The notes: generated from the letters alone by a model not told the origin. DNA of 64,000 nt from an uncultured Pelagibacteraceae bacterium (GCA_902592445.1 CACJEN010000002.1:124001-188000), one strand, 5' to 3'. Shown: positions 19,636 to 29,233, counted from the stretch's first letter. Made by a program: numbers and translations.

Positions 19636-19738
19636 AATTTTACTTATTTCTCTTGTTCAATTATAAATATTATCATAAATACTCATGAAATTCACAAATG
19701 CCCTCGTGGTGAAATTGGTAGACACAAAGGACTTAAAA
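19636..19738 (+). repeat. Partial tRNA-Leu: upstream region plus 5' 39 nt of tRNA, ending in the anticodon loop
   Basis: 39/39 match of 19700-19738 to 21779-21817; 64-bp upstream flank matches 21715-21778 with 9 differences. Confidence 0.93.
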
Positions 19739-19876
19739 GCCGAGTAATAGAAGTTAAAGTCAGTCCTTAGTAGTCCAAGGTAGTCTAAATATCCTGAAAA
19801 AATCTTATAACTCTAATTTAGCTTTCAATTAAGATTAGAAAATAAGGCTTAATTAATTTCCTCAAACTGTTACAAG

Positions 19877-19896
19877 ACTATTACACAGAGAGATAA
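19877..19896 (+). repeat. 20-bp direct repeat actattacacagagagataa, copy 1
   Basis: Exact match with 21688-21707. Confidence 0.93.
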
Positions 19897-19937
19897 TTCA
19901 AATAGTACATTTTTGAGGTTTTTGATAATATTTGATA

Positions 19938-21653
19938 ATGAAGAAAGGCAAATCAAAAAAAAATTGGTTTAAAGTTCAATTTGAAAAGCATCCTTATATT
20001 TACAGCGCTCTAATTGGTTGGCCAATTCTTTATTACATTTTATTGATAATTGATGATAATTCTAAAGTTGATGCGGAAGTTTTGCTTATAATTTTATTAT
20101 CATTTCCGATTATAATATTTTTCCTATGGTTTCGTAAGAATAAATCAAAAGTAAAATCTTTTTATAAAAGGAATAATAAAATATTTAATAGAGTTTATTT
20201 CTATCTAGGTAGTGTTTTTTCCCTAATTCCTATTGCTTGCATAGTTGGAATTATAGCAACTGGTAGTGTTAGTAATTTTATAGAGAGAGCCAAATTTGAG
20301 ATAAATGCTGCGGTATTGACTTATAGCGAATATGATTATTGCCAGTCACCGGATCTTATTGCTTATTCAGGATATCCTAAAGATAACAGAATATATTTTT
20401 TTAAAGAACAAACTCAATATATAGATTATTTTGAAAATGAACTTCCTGGACTTATCTTAAGAGATTTAGACCTTTTTAATGTTAATCACTGTATAGGCAC
20501 AAGATATCTTTTAAAAGAAGCTCAAAATGGAAGTGAATTAGCAAAAGAAATTCTTGTTGCTTATCCTCCTGAGTTGAGGAATTGGTATTCCTTTCCATGG
20601 GATACAGAAAATAATAAATACATCTTTTCAAGATATGAAAAAAATATAGCAAACATGGATCTTGATAACCCCGCTATAGCATATAGTTATGCTGTGTATC
20701 TTGACAAAAATTTAGATGAGGTTTGGTGGTCAATGGATGAAATTAAATCTCCTATTAAACCTGAGGCATTAAAATATTTAAAACAATCTGCAGAGGACGG
20801 ATACCTTTTAGCAATGTCTACATTAACATTATCTAGTCTATCAAAGAATTATGCTCATATTAATTGTGATAATTTTATGAAATACATTTATGCTCTTTCA
20901 GAAAAGAATTCGTTAATAGCATATCATAATTTAATGAACGCATATATGGGTAAACTTTCTACTGATATGAATAAACATATTTATAAATGTTTAAATCAAA
21001 GTCCTAATTTCTCTAAAGCTTTTTTAATGTTATCAGATATGCCTTTTAATGGATCGTCACGAAGCACAGTAAAAAAATCAAATAACCTTAAATCATCTGT
21101 GCCAGCTATTTTTTATTTATATGGATTAGGAGATGTAGAACAAAATTATGATAAAGCGTATGAACTATTTAGTTATAGTGATGATAAGATAAATAATGAA
21201 GGTATACCCGATCATGCTTATTTGGCTTATATGAACTATATGGGCATGGGTGTTCAACAAAATCAAAACAAAGGCAAAGGTTTAACTATAGAATTAATCA
21301 AAACAAACATTCTATATAGTTTAAAAACAGATAAATCAGGCTTACTACAATCTTGTACTAATTTTGATAATTATGAAAATTTCAGAAGAGAAATTAGAAA
21401 AGCAAATAAGTTGGATAATGAGATATCGGAAAAATACATTGATAACGATAGATATGTACCTGATGAAGAAATTAATAAAAATCTTATGATTTTTTTAAGC
21501 GACATAAGAAATACACTAGGTCAATGCCTTTTAAACTCTGATCATGAGGTAAGTATTAAATTTTTAGAAGGCTATATATATAACAGAGTGAGTGAATGGT
21601 TTCAAAATCCAGAGTTAGTTAAAAATTTAAACTATCTAGGAAAACCAAATTAA
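19938..21653 (+). CDS. Membrane-anchored Sel1/TPR-like hypothetical protein (cargo of tRNA-Leu element)
   Basis: N-terminal TM segments; ALKYLKQSAEDGYLLAM, YDKAYELFSYS Sel1-like units. Confidence 0.65.
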   Translation: MKKGKSKKNWFKVQFEKHPYIYSALIGWPILYYILLIIDDNSKVDAEVLLIILLSFPIIIFFLWFRKNKSKVKSFYKRNNKIFNRVYFYLGSVFSLIPIACIVGIIATGSVSNFIERAKFEINAAVLTYSEYDYCQSPDLIAYSGYPKDNRIYFFKEQTQYIDYFENELPGLILRDLDLFNVNHCIGTRYLLKEAQNGSELAKEILVAYPPELRNWYSFPWDTENNKYIFSRYEKNIANMDLDNPAIAYSYAVYLDKNLDEVWWSMDEIKSPIKPEALKYLKQSAEDGYLLAMSTLTLSSLSKNYAHINCDNFMKYIYALSEKNSLIAYHNLMNAYMGKLSTDMNKHIYKCLNQSPNFSKAFLMLSDMPFNGSSRSTVKKSNNLKSSVPAIFYLYGLGDVEQNYDKAYELFSYSDDKINNEGIPDHAYLAYMNYMGMGVQQNQNKGKGLTIELIKTNILYSLKTDKSGLLQSCTNFDNYENFRREIRKANKLDNEISEKYIDNDRYVPDEEINKNLMIFLSDIRNTLGQCLLNSDHEVSIKFLEGYIYNRVSEWFQNPELVKNLNYLGKPN

Positions 21654-21687
21654 TAAATATAGGATTTTATAGGACAACTATTACTAA

Positions 21688-21707
21688 ACTATTACACAGA
21701 GAGATAA
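21688..21707 (+). repeat. 20-bp direct repeat actattacacagagagataa, copy 2
   Basis: Exact match with 19877-19896. Confidence 0.93.
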
Positions 21708-21714
21708 ATTAAAA

Positions 21715-21817
21715 AATTTTACTTATTAACCTTGTTCAATTATAAATATTAGCATAAACACTCATGAAAATAACTCATGCCCTCGTGGTGAAATTGGTAG
21801 ACACAAAGGACTTAAAA
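21715..21817 (+). repeat. Second copy of tRNA-Leu upstream region plus 5' half (part of the intact tRNA)
   Basis: Direct repeat partner of 19636-19738. Confidence 0.92.
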
Positions 21818-21864
21818 TCCTTGCCCTTTTGGGAGTGCCAGTTCGAGTCTGGCCGAGGGCACCA
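21779..21864 (+). tRNA. tRNA-Leu(TAA), CCA encoded
   Basis: GCCCTCG/CGAGGGC acceptor, anticodon loop CTTAAAA, variable arm, GTTCGAGTC T-loop. Confidence 0.96.
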
Positions 21865-21868
21865 CTAA

Positions 21869-22642
21869 GTGATTAAACCTCATATACTTTTTGATAATAA
21901 TAATTACTCGATTAAAATTAAAAATTTCATAAAGAAGAAACTAGGTCATTACACTATAATTAAATCTAATGTGATTGTAGTAGTTGGGGGAGATGGTTTC
22001 ATGCTTGGATCTCTTAAAAAATATCATAAATTCAATAAAAAGTTTTATGGAATAAATTCTGGAAACTATGGTTTTTTAATGAATAAATTTTCAACAAAAC
22101 ACACAATTAGCAACTTATCCAAATCTTTAAGAGTTGTAACAATTTCTCCATTAGAGATGACTGTAAGAACAAAATCAAAAATCACAAAAAAATCTATCGC
22201 AATAAACGAAGTTTCAATATTAAGACAAAGTAAACAGGCTGCATCACTTTCAATTTCAAATAATACAAAAACTATTATAAAAAATTTAGTCTCTGATGGA
22301 GTATTGGTATCTACACCAGCTGGGAGTACAGCGTATAATTTATCAGTTCATGGCCCAATATTAGATATAGATTCAAAAAAATTGGCTATTAGTCCAATAA
22401 GCCCTTTTAGACCTAGAAGATGGAAGGGAAAAATAATTGGCGATAAGTCTAAAATCATTATTAAAAATATAAATCCCAAAAAGAGACCAGTAAGTGCAGT
22501 TGCAGACAATGTAGAAGTAAGAAATGCGACTACTATCACAATTAAAATTAATAAAAAAATTAGATTTAATCTTTTATATGACTCAAACAGAAGTCTTCAA
22601 AAAAAAATTAAAATTGAACAAATTAGAAATGAAACTAATTAA
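21869..22642 (+). CDS. nadK: NAD kinase
   Basis: VVVGGDGFML, GINSGNYGFL, VSTPAGSTAYNLS; GTG start. Confidence 0.92.
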   Translation: MIKPHILFDNNNYSIKIKNFIKKKLGHYTIIKSNVIVVVGGDGFMLGSLKKYHKFNKKFYGINSGNYGFLMNKFSTKHTISNLSKSLRVVTISPLEMTVRTKSKITKKSIAINEVSILRQSKQAASLSISNNTKTIIKNLVSDGVLVSTPAGSTAYNLSVHGPILDIDSKKLAISPISPFRPRRWKGKIIGDKSKIIIKNINPKKRPVSAVADNVEVRNATTITIKINKKIRFNLLYDSNRSLQKKIKIEQIRNETN

Positions 22643-23104
22643 ATGAGAAAATTTATTTTTTATATTTTTTTTGCTAACTTTTTAATGTTTAATGCAGTTG
22701 CTACAAACATTAAAATTGATCACGAAATTAATACCTCATTTCAATGTAAATTTGAAAAAATTATAATTAAAAATGCTGAATATAATTATAAAGTTTTTAC
22801 TTCAGACGAAATTGAAAATGAAAATTTAAATAATTTTGAAATTATCTCCAAAAGACCAAATGATTTAATTATTAATGGTTTATCATCTTTTTTAAGCGAT
22901 CCTGAAAACCTAGAGGTAAAAATAGTAAATACAGATGTAGTATTATTTAAAGGGTTAGACAAAAATAAGAATTATTCAGAGTCTGGAATTATTAATAGAA
23001 AATCAGGAGAGCTAGTTCACGAAATAACAAGAGATATCAATAGCGAAACAACTGAAAAGGATATTACTTTTTATGATTGCAAGGAAACTAACAAAAACGT
23101 TTAA
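22643..23104 (+). CDS. Secreted hypothetical protein
   Basis: Signal peptide, no family recognised. Confidence 0.55.
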   Translation: MRKFIFYIFFANFLMFNAVATNIKIDHEINTSFQCKFEKIIIKNAEYNYKVFTSDEIENENLNNFEIISKRPNDLIINGLSSFLSDPENLEVKIVNTDVVLFKGLDKNKNYSESGIINRKSGELVHEITRDINSETTEKDITFYDCKETNKNV

Positions 23105-23110
23105 AGATTA

Positions 23111-23581
23111 ATGAAAAAACTCTTAGGGATCGTGTTTCTGGGTTTGTTGTGGTTCAATATATCTAATGCACAGATTTTTAATTTTGAAAAAGTCTATATG
23201 TGTGGACCTAAAAAAATTTCATATGATGAGCAACATAAATCTAGAGGTTGGTACTATACAATTCATTTAGATAAAGATGAGAGATTTATTATTAGAAATA
23301 ATGAATATAATTATTCTTCTTTTGAAAAAACATACTATCATACTTTATGGGTTCAAAATGGCAAAATAACTTCAGCAGAACTCTCTAAAGACTCAACTAC
23401 TTATTATTTTGAGCTTACAAGTATATATTTACCTGGTGCCACAGATTCTTATAAACGAATAAAATATTTAGATATTAATTTTGACTCGATGACCTATGTA
23501 CAAAAAATCAAAGATATAAATGTTGATGGCACATCAAAAATGTTAAATCCCAAAAGTGGAGTTTGTTGGAAAGAGTGGTAA
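23111..23581 (+). CDS. Secreted hypothetical protein
   Basis: Signal peptide MKKLLGIVFLGLLWFNISNAQ; no family recognised. Confidence 0.55.
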   Translation: MKKLLGIVFLGLLWFNISNAQIFNFEKVYMCGPKKISYDEQHKSRGWYYTIHLDKDERFIIRNNEYNYSSFEKTYYHTLWVQNGKITSAELSKDSTTYYFELTSIYLPGATDSYKRIKYLDINFDSMTYVQKIKDINVDGTSKMLNPKSGVCWKEW

Positions 23582-23660
23582 AAATAATTTTATTACTTGC
23601 TTGATTGATCCACCCTCTATACACAATTAAAATGTATAGTGAGTAAAGACTATTAGCTGA

Positions 23661-24260
23661 ATGAATTTTCTTTTTTATAATAAGAAAAATATAACCAAAA
23701 AAAATTTCTTTTTTAGATTAATCTTATTTTTAATAGTTTTTTGGTACAGTTTTAATATAGTCAAATTAACCATTAATGGATTTAATGATCCAGATATTCC
23801 CTTTTCATTTCTTCATAATGTAGATTTAATTTTTCATGAAGCAGGACATTTAATATTTAGTTTTTTTGGAGACTTCATCACTGCTCTAGGGGGGACGATG
23901 ATGCAGTTAATAATTCCTTTGACCTGTTCGTATGTATTACTAGTTAAATCTAAAGATCCTTTTGGTAGTGCAATATGTTTCTGGTGGGTTGGAGAAAATT
24001 TTTTAGATATATCTATATATATGAATGATGCGGAGCGAATGTGGCTTCCATTATTAGGTGGAAGATTTGGACATTCAGCTCCTTATGGGGTGCACGATTG
24101 GAATTATATTTTTACCGAATTAAATATTTTAGGACTCTGTCAATTTTTTGCAAAATTAGTTTTTTTCTTAGGTTTAATAATTATAATTATTTCAATGATA
24201 TGGGCTTTGATTTTATTAATTAACCACTATAGTTTAATTAAAAATGATTTAAGGAAATAA
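23661..24260 (+). CDS. Membrane protein with HExxH (M50-like putative metalloprotease)
   Basis: FHEAGHLIFSFFGDF in multi-TM protein. Confidence 0.6.
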   Translation: MNFLFYNKKNITKKNFFFRLILFLIVFWYSFNIVKLTINGFNDPDIPFSFLHNVDLIFHEAGHLIFSFFGDFITALGGTMMQLIIPLTCSYVLLVKSKDPFGSAICFWWVGENFLDISIYMNDAERMWLPLLGGRFGHSAPYGVHDWNYIFTELNILGLCQFFAKLVFFLGLIIIIISMIWALILLINHYSLIKNDLRK

Positions 24261-24274
24261 TTTCTTTTTAATTA

Positions 24275-24802
24275 ATGAAACAAAGAGGCTTCACCCTAAT
24301 AGAACTCCTAGTTGTTGTAGCTATCATCGGTATTCTAGCTGCTGTAGGAGTGGTTGCATATAATGGGTATACAATTAGTGCAAAAAAAAATGCCACTAAG
24401 GCAAATCACAAAATTATTATAAAATTTATGCAAGCCGAGACTAGAAAATGCGAAATGGACTCTACATTAGGTATATTTAACCTAAATGGAACTAATCTTC
24501 TAAATTGTTCTGATATATTTGGACCATCCGTAAGTACATCAAAAATAAATTTTGCAATGAAAAATTTTTTTCAATCAACAATTAAAAATGTTTTTAATGA
24601 TAGCAGGGAGTCTATCCATCCGGGCCCTTATCAAGGTAAATGTTATCCAAGTGGTAGTCAAAGTTCTTACTTAAATGAACAAGGTGTACATCACTTAGCA
24701 GTAGGTTGGTATCCATCTCAGAATAGACTTACACTTTATCTAGATACTTGTATTGAGGATAGTGGAAAAGCAACAAGTGTAACATATAATATTCGTGATT
24801 AA
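24275..24802 (+). CDS. Type IV pilin-like prepilin
   Basis: KQRGFTLIELLVVVAIIGILAAVGVVAYNGY type III signal peptide. Confidence 0.9.
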   Translation: MKQRGFTLIELLVVVAIIGILAAVGVVAYNGYTISAKKNATKANHKIIIKFMQAETRKCEMDSTLGIFNLNGTNLLNCSDIFGPSVSTSKINFAMKNFFQSTIKNVFNDSRESIHPGPYQGKCYPSGSQSSYLNEQGVHHLAVGWYPSQNRLTLYLDTCIEDSGKATSVTYNIRD

Positions 24803-24828
24803 TTACAGCCTTAGTCTGCTCAGAGCAC

Positions 24829-24855
24829 AGTTAAAAAACGTAATTTAACTTTTTT
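24829..24855 (+). terminator. Rho-independent terminator after pilin
   Basis: agttaaa-aaacgtaa-tttaact followed by ttttt. Confidence 0.6.
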
Positions 24856-24883
24856 ATAAAATTAAGTCTTATTTATTGAGTGA

Positions 24884-24931
24884 TGGTGCCCCCGCACGGA
24901 TTCGAACCGCGGACCTATTGATTACAAATCA
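24884..24931 (-). repeat. att-like 3'-half fragment of tRNA-Thr (48 bp perfect)
   Basis: tggtgcccccgcacggattcgaaccgcggacctattgattacaaatca identical to 32375-32422. Confidence 0.96.
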
Positions 24932-25008
24932 GTAAGCGTAAATAATTTTCCTTTCATTAAGGTTGATACTACTTAACTTTTACACTCCCGTCTACAAACA
25001 TCATTTAT

Positions 25009-25029
25009 AAAGACTACAAAAAGACTACA
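25009..25029 (+). repeat. 21-bp direct repeat aaagactacaaaaagactaca, left copy
   Basis: Exact match with 32251-32271. Confidence 0.94.
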
Positions 25030-25071
25030 CTTAGGTTAGACATTATTTTAATCTTTTGGTAGCTTTTAAAA

Positions 25072-25776
25072 ATGATCACTCTGTTAATTACATTGGTTCC
25101 TCCATTGTTAATTTTATTATATTTTGTATTAACTGATAAATTTAAAGAACCTAAAGGCACTGTAATATTAATTTTCTTTCTTGGTTTTTTAATTTGTTTA
25201 CCTGCAGGAATATTGAATGGTCTAAGTCATGATTTTTTTTACGATGGATCAAAATATTCTGAAAATTTAACTAGTAGTTTCTTAGGTCCAGCGTGGGCTG
25301 AAGAGTTGTTAAAGTTTTCAATTCTTTATTTAATAGTTTTAAAAAGAAATGAATTCAATGAACCTATGGATGGTTTGGTTTATGGAGTCGTTGTTTCTTT
25401 AGGTTTTGCAACTTATGAGAATTATACTTACGTATATGAATGGGCTGAGCAAATAGCAAAAGACGAGGGTTATGATTTTGCTGAATTATCATATTTAGTA
25501 GCACTAGGCAGATCATACTCCGCCATTCCTTTGCATGGACTTAACGGTGCTGTAATGGGCTATTATTTTGGAATGTATGCTTTCACCGGAAATAAAAATT
25601 ATTTGATATTGTCATTAATTTTACCTTATCTATTTCACGGTTTTTATAATTTTCTTGGATGGCCAGACTCAATGTGGATCATACTTACTTTAGTTTTTTC
25701 TTCTCTGTATCTGCATAAACAATTAAAAAATAAGCAAAAATTAAAAAAGAGAGAACAAGAAGTTAAAAAAATATAA
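25072..25776 (+). CDS. PrsW family intramembrane metalloprotease
   Basis: GPAWAEELLKFSILYL, MDGLVYGVVVSLGFATYENYTYV, LHGLNGAVMGYYFG. Confidence 0.88.
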   Translation: MITLLITLVPPLLILLYFVLTDKFKEPKGTVILIFFLGFLICLPAGILNGLSHDFFYDGSKYSENLTSSFLGPAWAEELLKFSILYLIVLKRNEFNEPMDGLVYGVVVSLGFATYENYTYVYEWAEQIAKDEGYDFAELSYLVALGRSYSAIPLHGLNGAVMGYYFGMYAFTGNKNYLILSLILPYLFHGFYNFLGWPDSMWIILTLVFSSLYLHKQLKNKQKLKKREQEVKKI

Positions 25777-25783
25777 TTCAAAT

Positions 25784-26644
25784 ATGTCTAGATTATTTTT
25801 ATTAAGATTTTCTTTTTTATCTATTAAAAATTTAGTCAATACAAAATTAAATCTATTAGTAAATTTATCAATTTTTGTAATTATTTTTGCTTTAACAGCT
25901 TCGTTTATTTCAATTTTATTTGAGAATAGAATTGAACAACTCGAGACTAAAGTAACACAAAATGAGGTTAATCAAATATTGTATACCAAATGGTTAAACA
26001 GAACTCCAAAAATCATTTCTCAGATCGATAATGTATATCAAAGCAGAAAGGATGAAACTTTATTTTCGATGATTGTAACAGGATTGCCAGATGATGATGA
26101 TGACGAAACATCACAAATTTATTCTATGCGAGAACAGTTCCATAATTATTATTATTTTTTAAGTGATATTGCTCAAATAAATTTTCAAAATATAGATTTA
26201 GCTTTAACAGATGCAATATTATTATCCAATTCCAATGAAGATATTGAGTCTGTTGAAAGACAAAAAATATTATTTAGAAATTTAATTATAGAATTTGATA
26301 GAAATTCACAAGAAAGATTGGTGTATAGAGAGAGCCACGACTTTAAGGAAGGATGGAATAAAACACAATTACACTATAAAGGTTATTCAGTTTTTGTAGA
26401 TAAAAAAATAGAGATTATTCAAAAACAAAAAGATTTTTTTTTAAATTTTGGTACAGAATTTTTTTCAAAAAAAAGAAAGTCTTACTCAAATGATAATATT
26501 ACAAATCTTCAAGAGATAAAAGATTTTGCTAAATTAGAGACAAGATTTATTTTTTTTGCTTTTGTAATTCAATTTGTAATTTTCATAGTTTTGCAAATAT
26601 TTGAAATAACCATTGAAAGAGATAGGAAAAATGAGAAGAATTAA
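25784..26644 (+). CDS. Hypothetical two-TM protein with long extracytoplasmic/cytoplasmic helical region (A)
   Basis: N- and C-terminal TM helices; overlaps next gene. Confidence 0.65.
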   Translation: MSRLFLLRFSFLSIKNLVNTKLNLLVNLSIFVIIFALTASFISILFENRIEQLETKVTQNEVNQILYTKWLNRTPKIISQIDNVYQSRKDETLFSMIVTGLPDDDDDETSQIYSMREQFHNYYYFLSDIAQINFQNIDLALTDAILLSNSNEDIESVERQKILFRNLIIEFDRNSQERLVYRESHDFKEGWNKTQLHYKGYSVFVDKKIEIIQKQKDFFLNFGTEFFSKKRKSYSNDNITNLQEIKDFAKLETRFIFFAFVIQFVIFIVLQIFEITIERDRKNEKN

Positions 26645-27458
26645 AAATGTATCCAATAAAATAATTATATTAGTAATTCTCTCAGGGTTTTTTAATTTGT
26701 TATCATATTGTTTCGATCAACTAGTAATTCAAGCAGAACTTAAAAATCGAGATCTTGAAAGAAGACTAGTTTCTAATAGGATCAGTTTAGAGACTTTGTC
26801 TTATGAAATATCAACATTAAATGATTTGAGATTTGAAATTGTAAAATCTACAGATTATTTTCACAAACATTTACCAACAAATTTATATGGAGCAATAAGT
26901 TTTTTAGGTAAAGATAAAAACTCAGAATTTAGTTGGCAAAAAATTTATGATGAAAAAACAGCAAAGAAGATTGGTGATAATTTTCTTAATAATTTAAATC
27001 AATTAATTTTAGACTATAATAAAAAAACTGATGATATTGATAAAGTTTTTAAATCAATATTTCCAGAACCTGTATTCTATAACAGACTACTTGGAAAATA
27101 TTATCCAATAAAAGAATTAAAAATTAACGAAAAGATTTTGAATACATTTAATACAAACGTATCTGAGGATGAAGATGAACAATACAAAAGAGACTCAGAA
27201 AATTATAAAATTTATACAAAAATTTATGAATCCATTAGAGAATTTAAAACTCTTGAATATCAATTTGATTATTATTTGAAAAGATCAGAACGTAAATATG
27301 TAATTCAATTTTCAGATTTTTTTAATTTTGTTGATGAATATGCTAAAGAACAAAATAAAATTAATTACTTTATCCTTTTAAGCATAATTGCACAAATAAT
27401 GGGTATTTTATTTATACTTCTTTTGTTTAAATCAATAATGATCAATAAAAATAATTAA
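26631..27458 (+). CDS. Hypothetical two-TM protein (B), same topology as A
   Basis: N- and C-terminal TM helices; start chosen at MRRIKNV. Confidence 0.65.
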   Translation: MRRIKNVSNKIIILVILSGFFNLLSYCFDQLVIQAELKNRDLERRLVSNRISLETLSYEISTLNDLRFEIVKSTDYFHKHLPTNLYGAISFLGKDKNSEFSWQKIYDEKTAKKIGDNFLNNLNQLILDYNKKTDDIDKVFKSIFPEPVFYNRLLGKYYPIKELKINEKILNTFNTNVSEDEDEQYKRDSENYKIYTKIYESIREFKTLEYQFDYYLKRSERKYVIQFSDFFNFVDEYAKEQNKINYFILLSIIAQIMGILFILLLFKSIMINKNN

Positions 27459-28706
27459 ATGATCAGAAATTTTTTATATTTAGTATTTTTTTTACTTTTT
27501 TTTAAAAATGTTTTTGCTAACGATGATAAAAATCTAACTGATTTATCTACAGTATACGATGAGTATGATGAATGTATTTATATTAATACAAAAAAAGGAA
27601 ATACATTAATCAGGGAATATGACTTATATGATTTAGTAATTAAAAAGAGTACATCTCCTTTTATTTATGAATGTAATAAGATCTTCTCTAAAATAATTAA
27701 TAGTGAAGAAATTAATTTTAAAAAAATAATTGAATCAAGCATTCAAAAAAATGAAGGTGAAAGCAAAAATAAATACATCAAAATATATAAAAAATTTCAT
27801 AGAAACATTATTTTTCACTCAAAAAATATTAATGAGGTTAAAAATTCTTTAGATGAGTTGGAAAATAATTATTTTAAAAAATCAAATGTAAATATCAATC
27901 AGGATGCAGCAAAAATGGCAGGTACTTTAGGATGGTTTTATTATGTACATAAAGACCTGTTTAATTTTGAAAAAGCAGAAAAGTATCTATCTATAGCAGT
28001 AGAAAAAACAAAGGATCATTATAGCTTAAAGTACTATCAAAACAATTTAGGAATCATTTATGATCAAGATAGAAATTCAAATTTTACAAAAAAAAAAAAT
28101 AATAAAATAGCATTTGATTTATATAGTAAGGCAGCTAAATTAGGTTTGCATCATGCATACGGAAATCTAGGTAAATTTTATATACTTGGCTTAGGTGGAA
28201 TAAAACCAGATTATGATAAAGCAATCAAAAATTATAAATTAAAAAGAATCTCATCATTTGGTGACGATAATTTCTCAGATATTAAAATCTTATATAGTAA
28301 ACAAAGACTCCCAAAAAATTTGGATGAATATTTGTTTTGGCTTGAAGAATATCTAGTAGAAAATCAGGACTCTAAAGTTTTTCAACAACTTGCTTGGTTC
28401 ACAGACGAGGACGAATCTTCTGCTACTAGTTTAATTCAGCATATGAGAATATATAAGTGGCAATATTTGTGCTTTAAGTATTGTGAATCTTATTATTCAA
28501 GAGAAAGATCTGAGTCAGAATTGAGCATTTTAAAAACTAAACATCTCTCAAAAGACCAAATTAATGAAGCTATAAAACAAGCTGATCTTTGGGAAAAGTC
28601 TAACTGGAATAAAGAAATTAAAAAATTTAAAAAAAAAACTAATATACTTAAAAAGAAAGATTTGGTTGATTTAATCAAAAATGCATTGATAAGGAATGAG
28701 AATTAA
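27459..28706 (+). CDS. Secreted Sel1-repeat protein
   Basis: Signal peptide; AYGNLGKFYILGLGGIKPDYDKAIKNYK Sel1 unit. Confidence 0.7.
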   Translation: MIRNFLYLVFFLLFFKNVFANDDKNLTDLSTVYDEYDECIYINTKKGNTLIREYDLYDLVIKKSTSPFIYECNKIFSKIINSEEINFKKIIESSIQKNEGESKNKYIKIYKKFHRNIIFHSKNINEVKNSLDELENNYFKKSNVNINQDAAKMAGTLGWFYYVHKDLFNFEKAEKYLSIAVEKTKDHYSLKYYQNNLGIIYDQDRNSNFTKKKNNKIAFDLYSKAAKLGLHHAYGNLGKFYILGLGGIKPDYDKAIKNYKLKRISSFGDDNFSDIKILYSKQRLPKNLDEYLFWLEEYLVENQDSKVFQQLAWFTDEDESSATSLIQHMRIYKWQYLCFKYCESYYSRERSESELSILKTKHLSKDQINEAIKQADLWEKSNWNKEIKKFKKKTNILKKKDLVDLIKNALIRNEN

Positions 28707-29209
28707 AATTCTCTTTTTTTTTGATTTTTATAATCTGTTTTATCACCTAAATTTAACTTAAGTTTAAGTTCAGCAATTTTTTTTTCTAATTCAATTACTT
28801 CTATTGAAATTTGTTCCTTCTCATTTTCATCAACCTTATCATCGTCAAGAGCTTTTCTGGTTTCTTCCATTACATCACCTATAGACTCACCTAATCTAAG
28901 TAAATTATTGATTATTTCGTCACTAGTATCGTGATCTTTTCTATTGGCAATTTCCTTTCTAAGTAAGGTTTCATAAGCTGTAAGAAAAGGGGTTCCTTTA
29001 CCAATCCTTTTACAATGAATATCTAATTCCAACCCATCTTGTATATGAAGTTGCCGATCTTTGAAATTAGGGTTTGAGATATGTTCAATAGCTTTTCTTT
29101 TTTTTTCTATAACAGTTTCAATATTTTCATAACCAATATCGTCAGCTAAATCTTTTAAAACTCTTTCAAATGAATATGGCTTTCTTGGATAGCCTTTTCT
29201 TTTACTCAT
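28703..29209 (-). CDS. Hypothetical small basic protein, possibly phage-regulator (CP76/CII)-like
   Basis: C-terminal DDDKVDENEKEQISIEVIELEKKIAELKLKL resembles phage CII-like proteins (weak). Confidence 0.4.
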   Translation of the reverse strand: MSKRKGYPRKPYSFERVLKDLADDIGYENIETVIEKKRKAIEHISNPNFKDRQLHIQDGLELDIHCKRIGKGTPFLTAYETLLRKEIANRKDHDTSDEIINNLLRLGESIGDVMEETRKALDDDKVDENEKEQISIEVIELEKKIAELKLKLNLGDKTDYKNQKKREF

Positions 29210-29233
29210 AAATTTAGATTATTAGAAATTCAT

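Larger units (their letters stand above)
19636..21817. mobile_element. Small insertion at tRNA-Leu with 5'-half duplication
   Basis: Direct repeat of tRNA upstream region and 5' half flanking one accessory ORF; 20-bp repeat actattacacagagagataa near both ends. Confidence 0.7.

Noticed and set aside
19700-19738. Apparent second tRNA-Leu
   Set aside because: Lacks the 3' half, T-arm and acceptor partner; a fragment, not a functional tRNA.
24884-24931. Apparent second tRNA-Thr
   Set aside because: Only the 3' half is present; D-arm and 5' acceptor strand missing; interpreted as att repeat.
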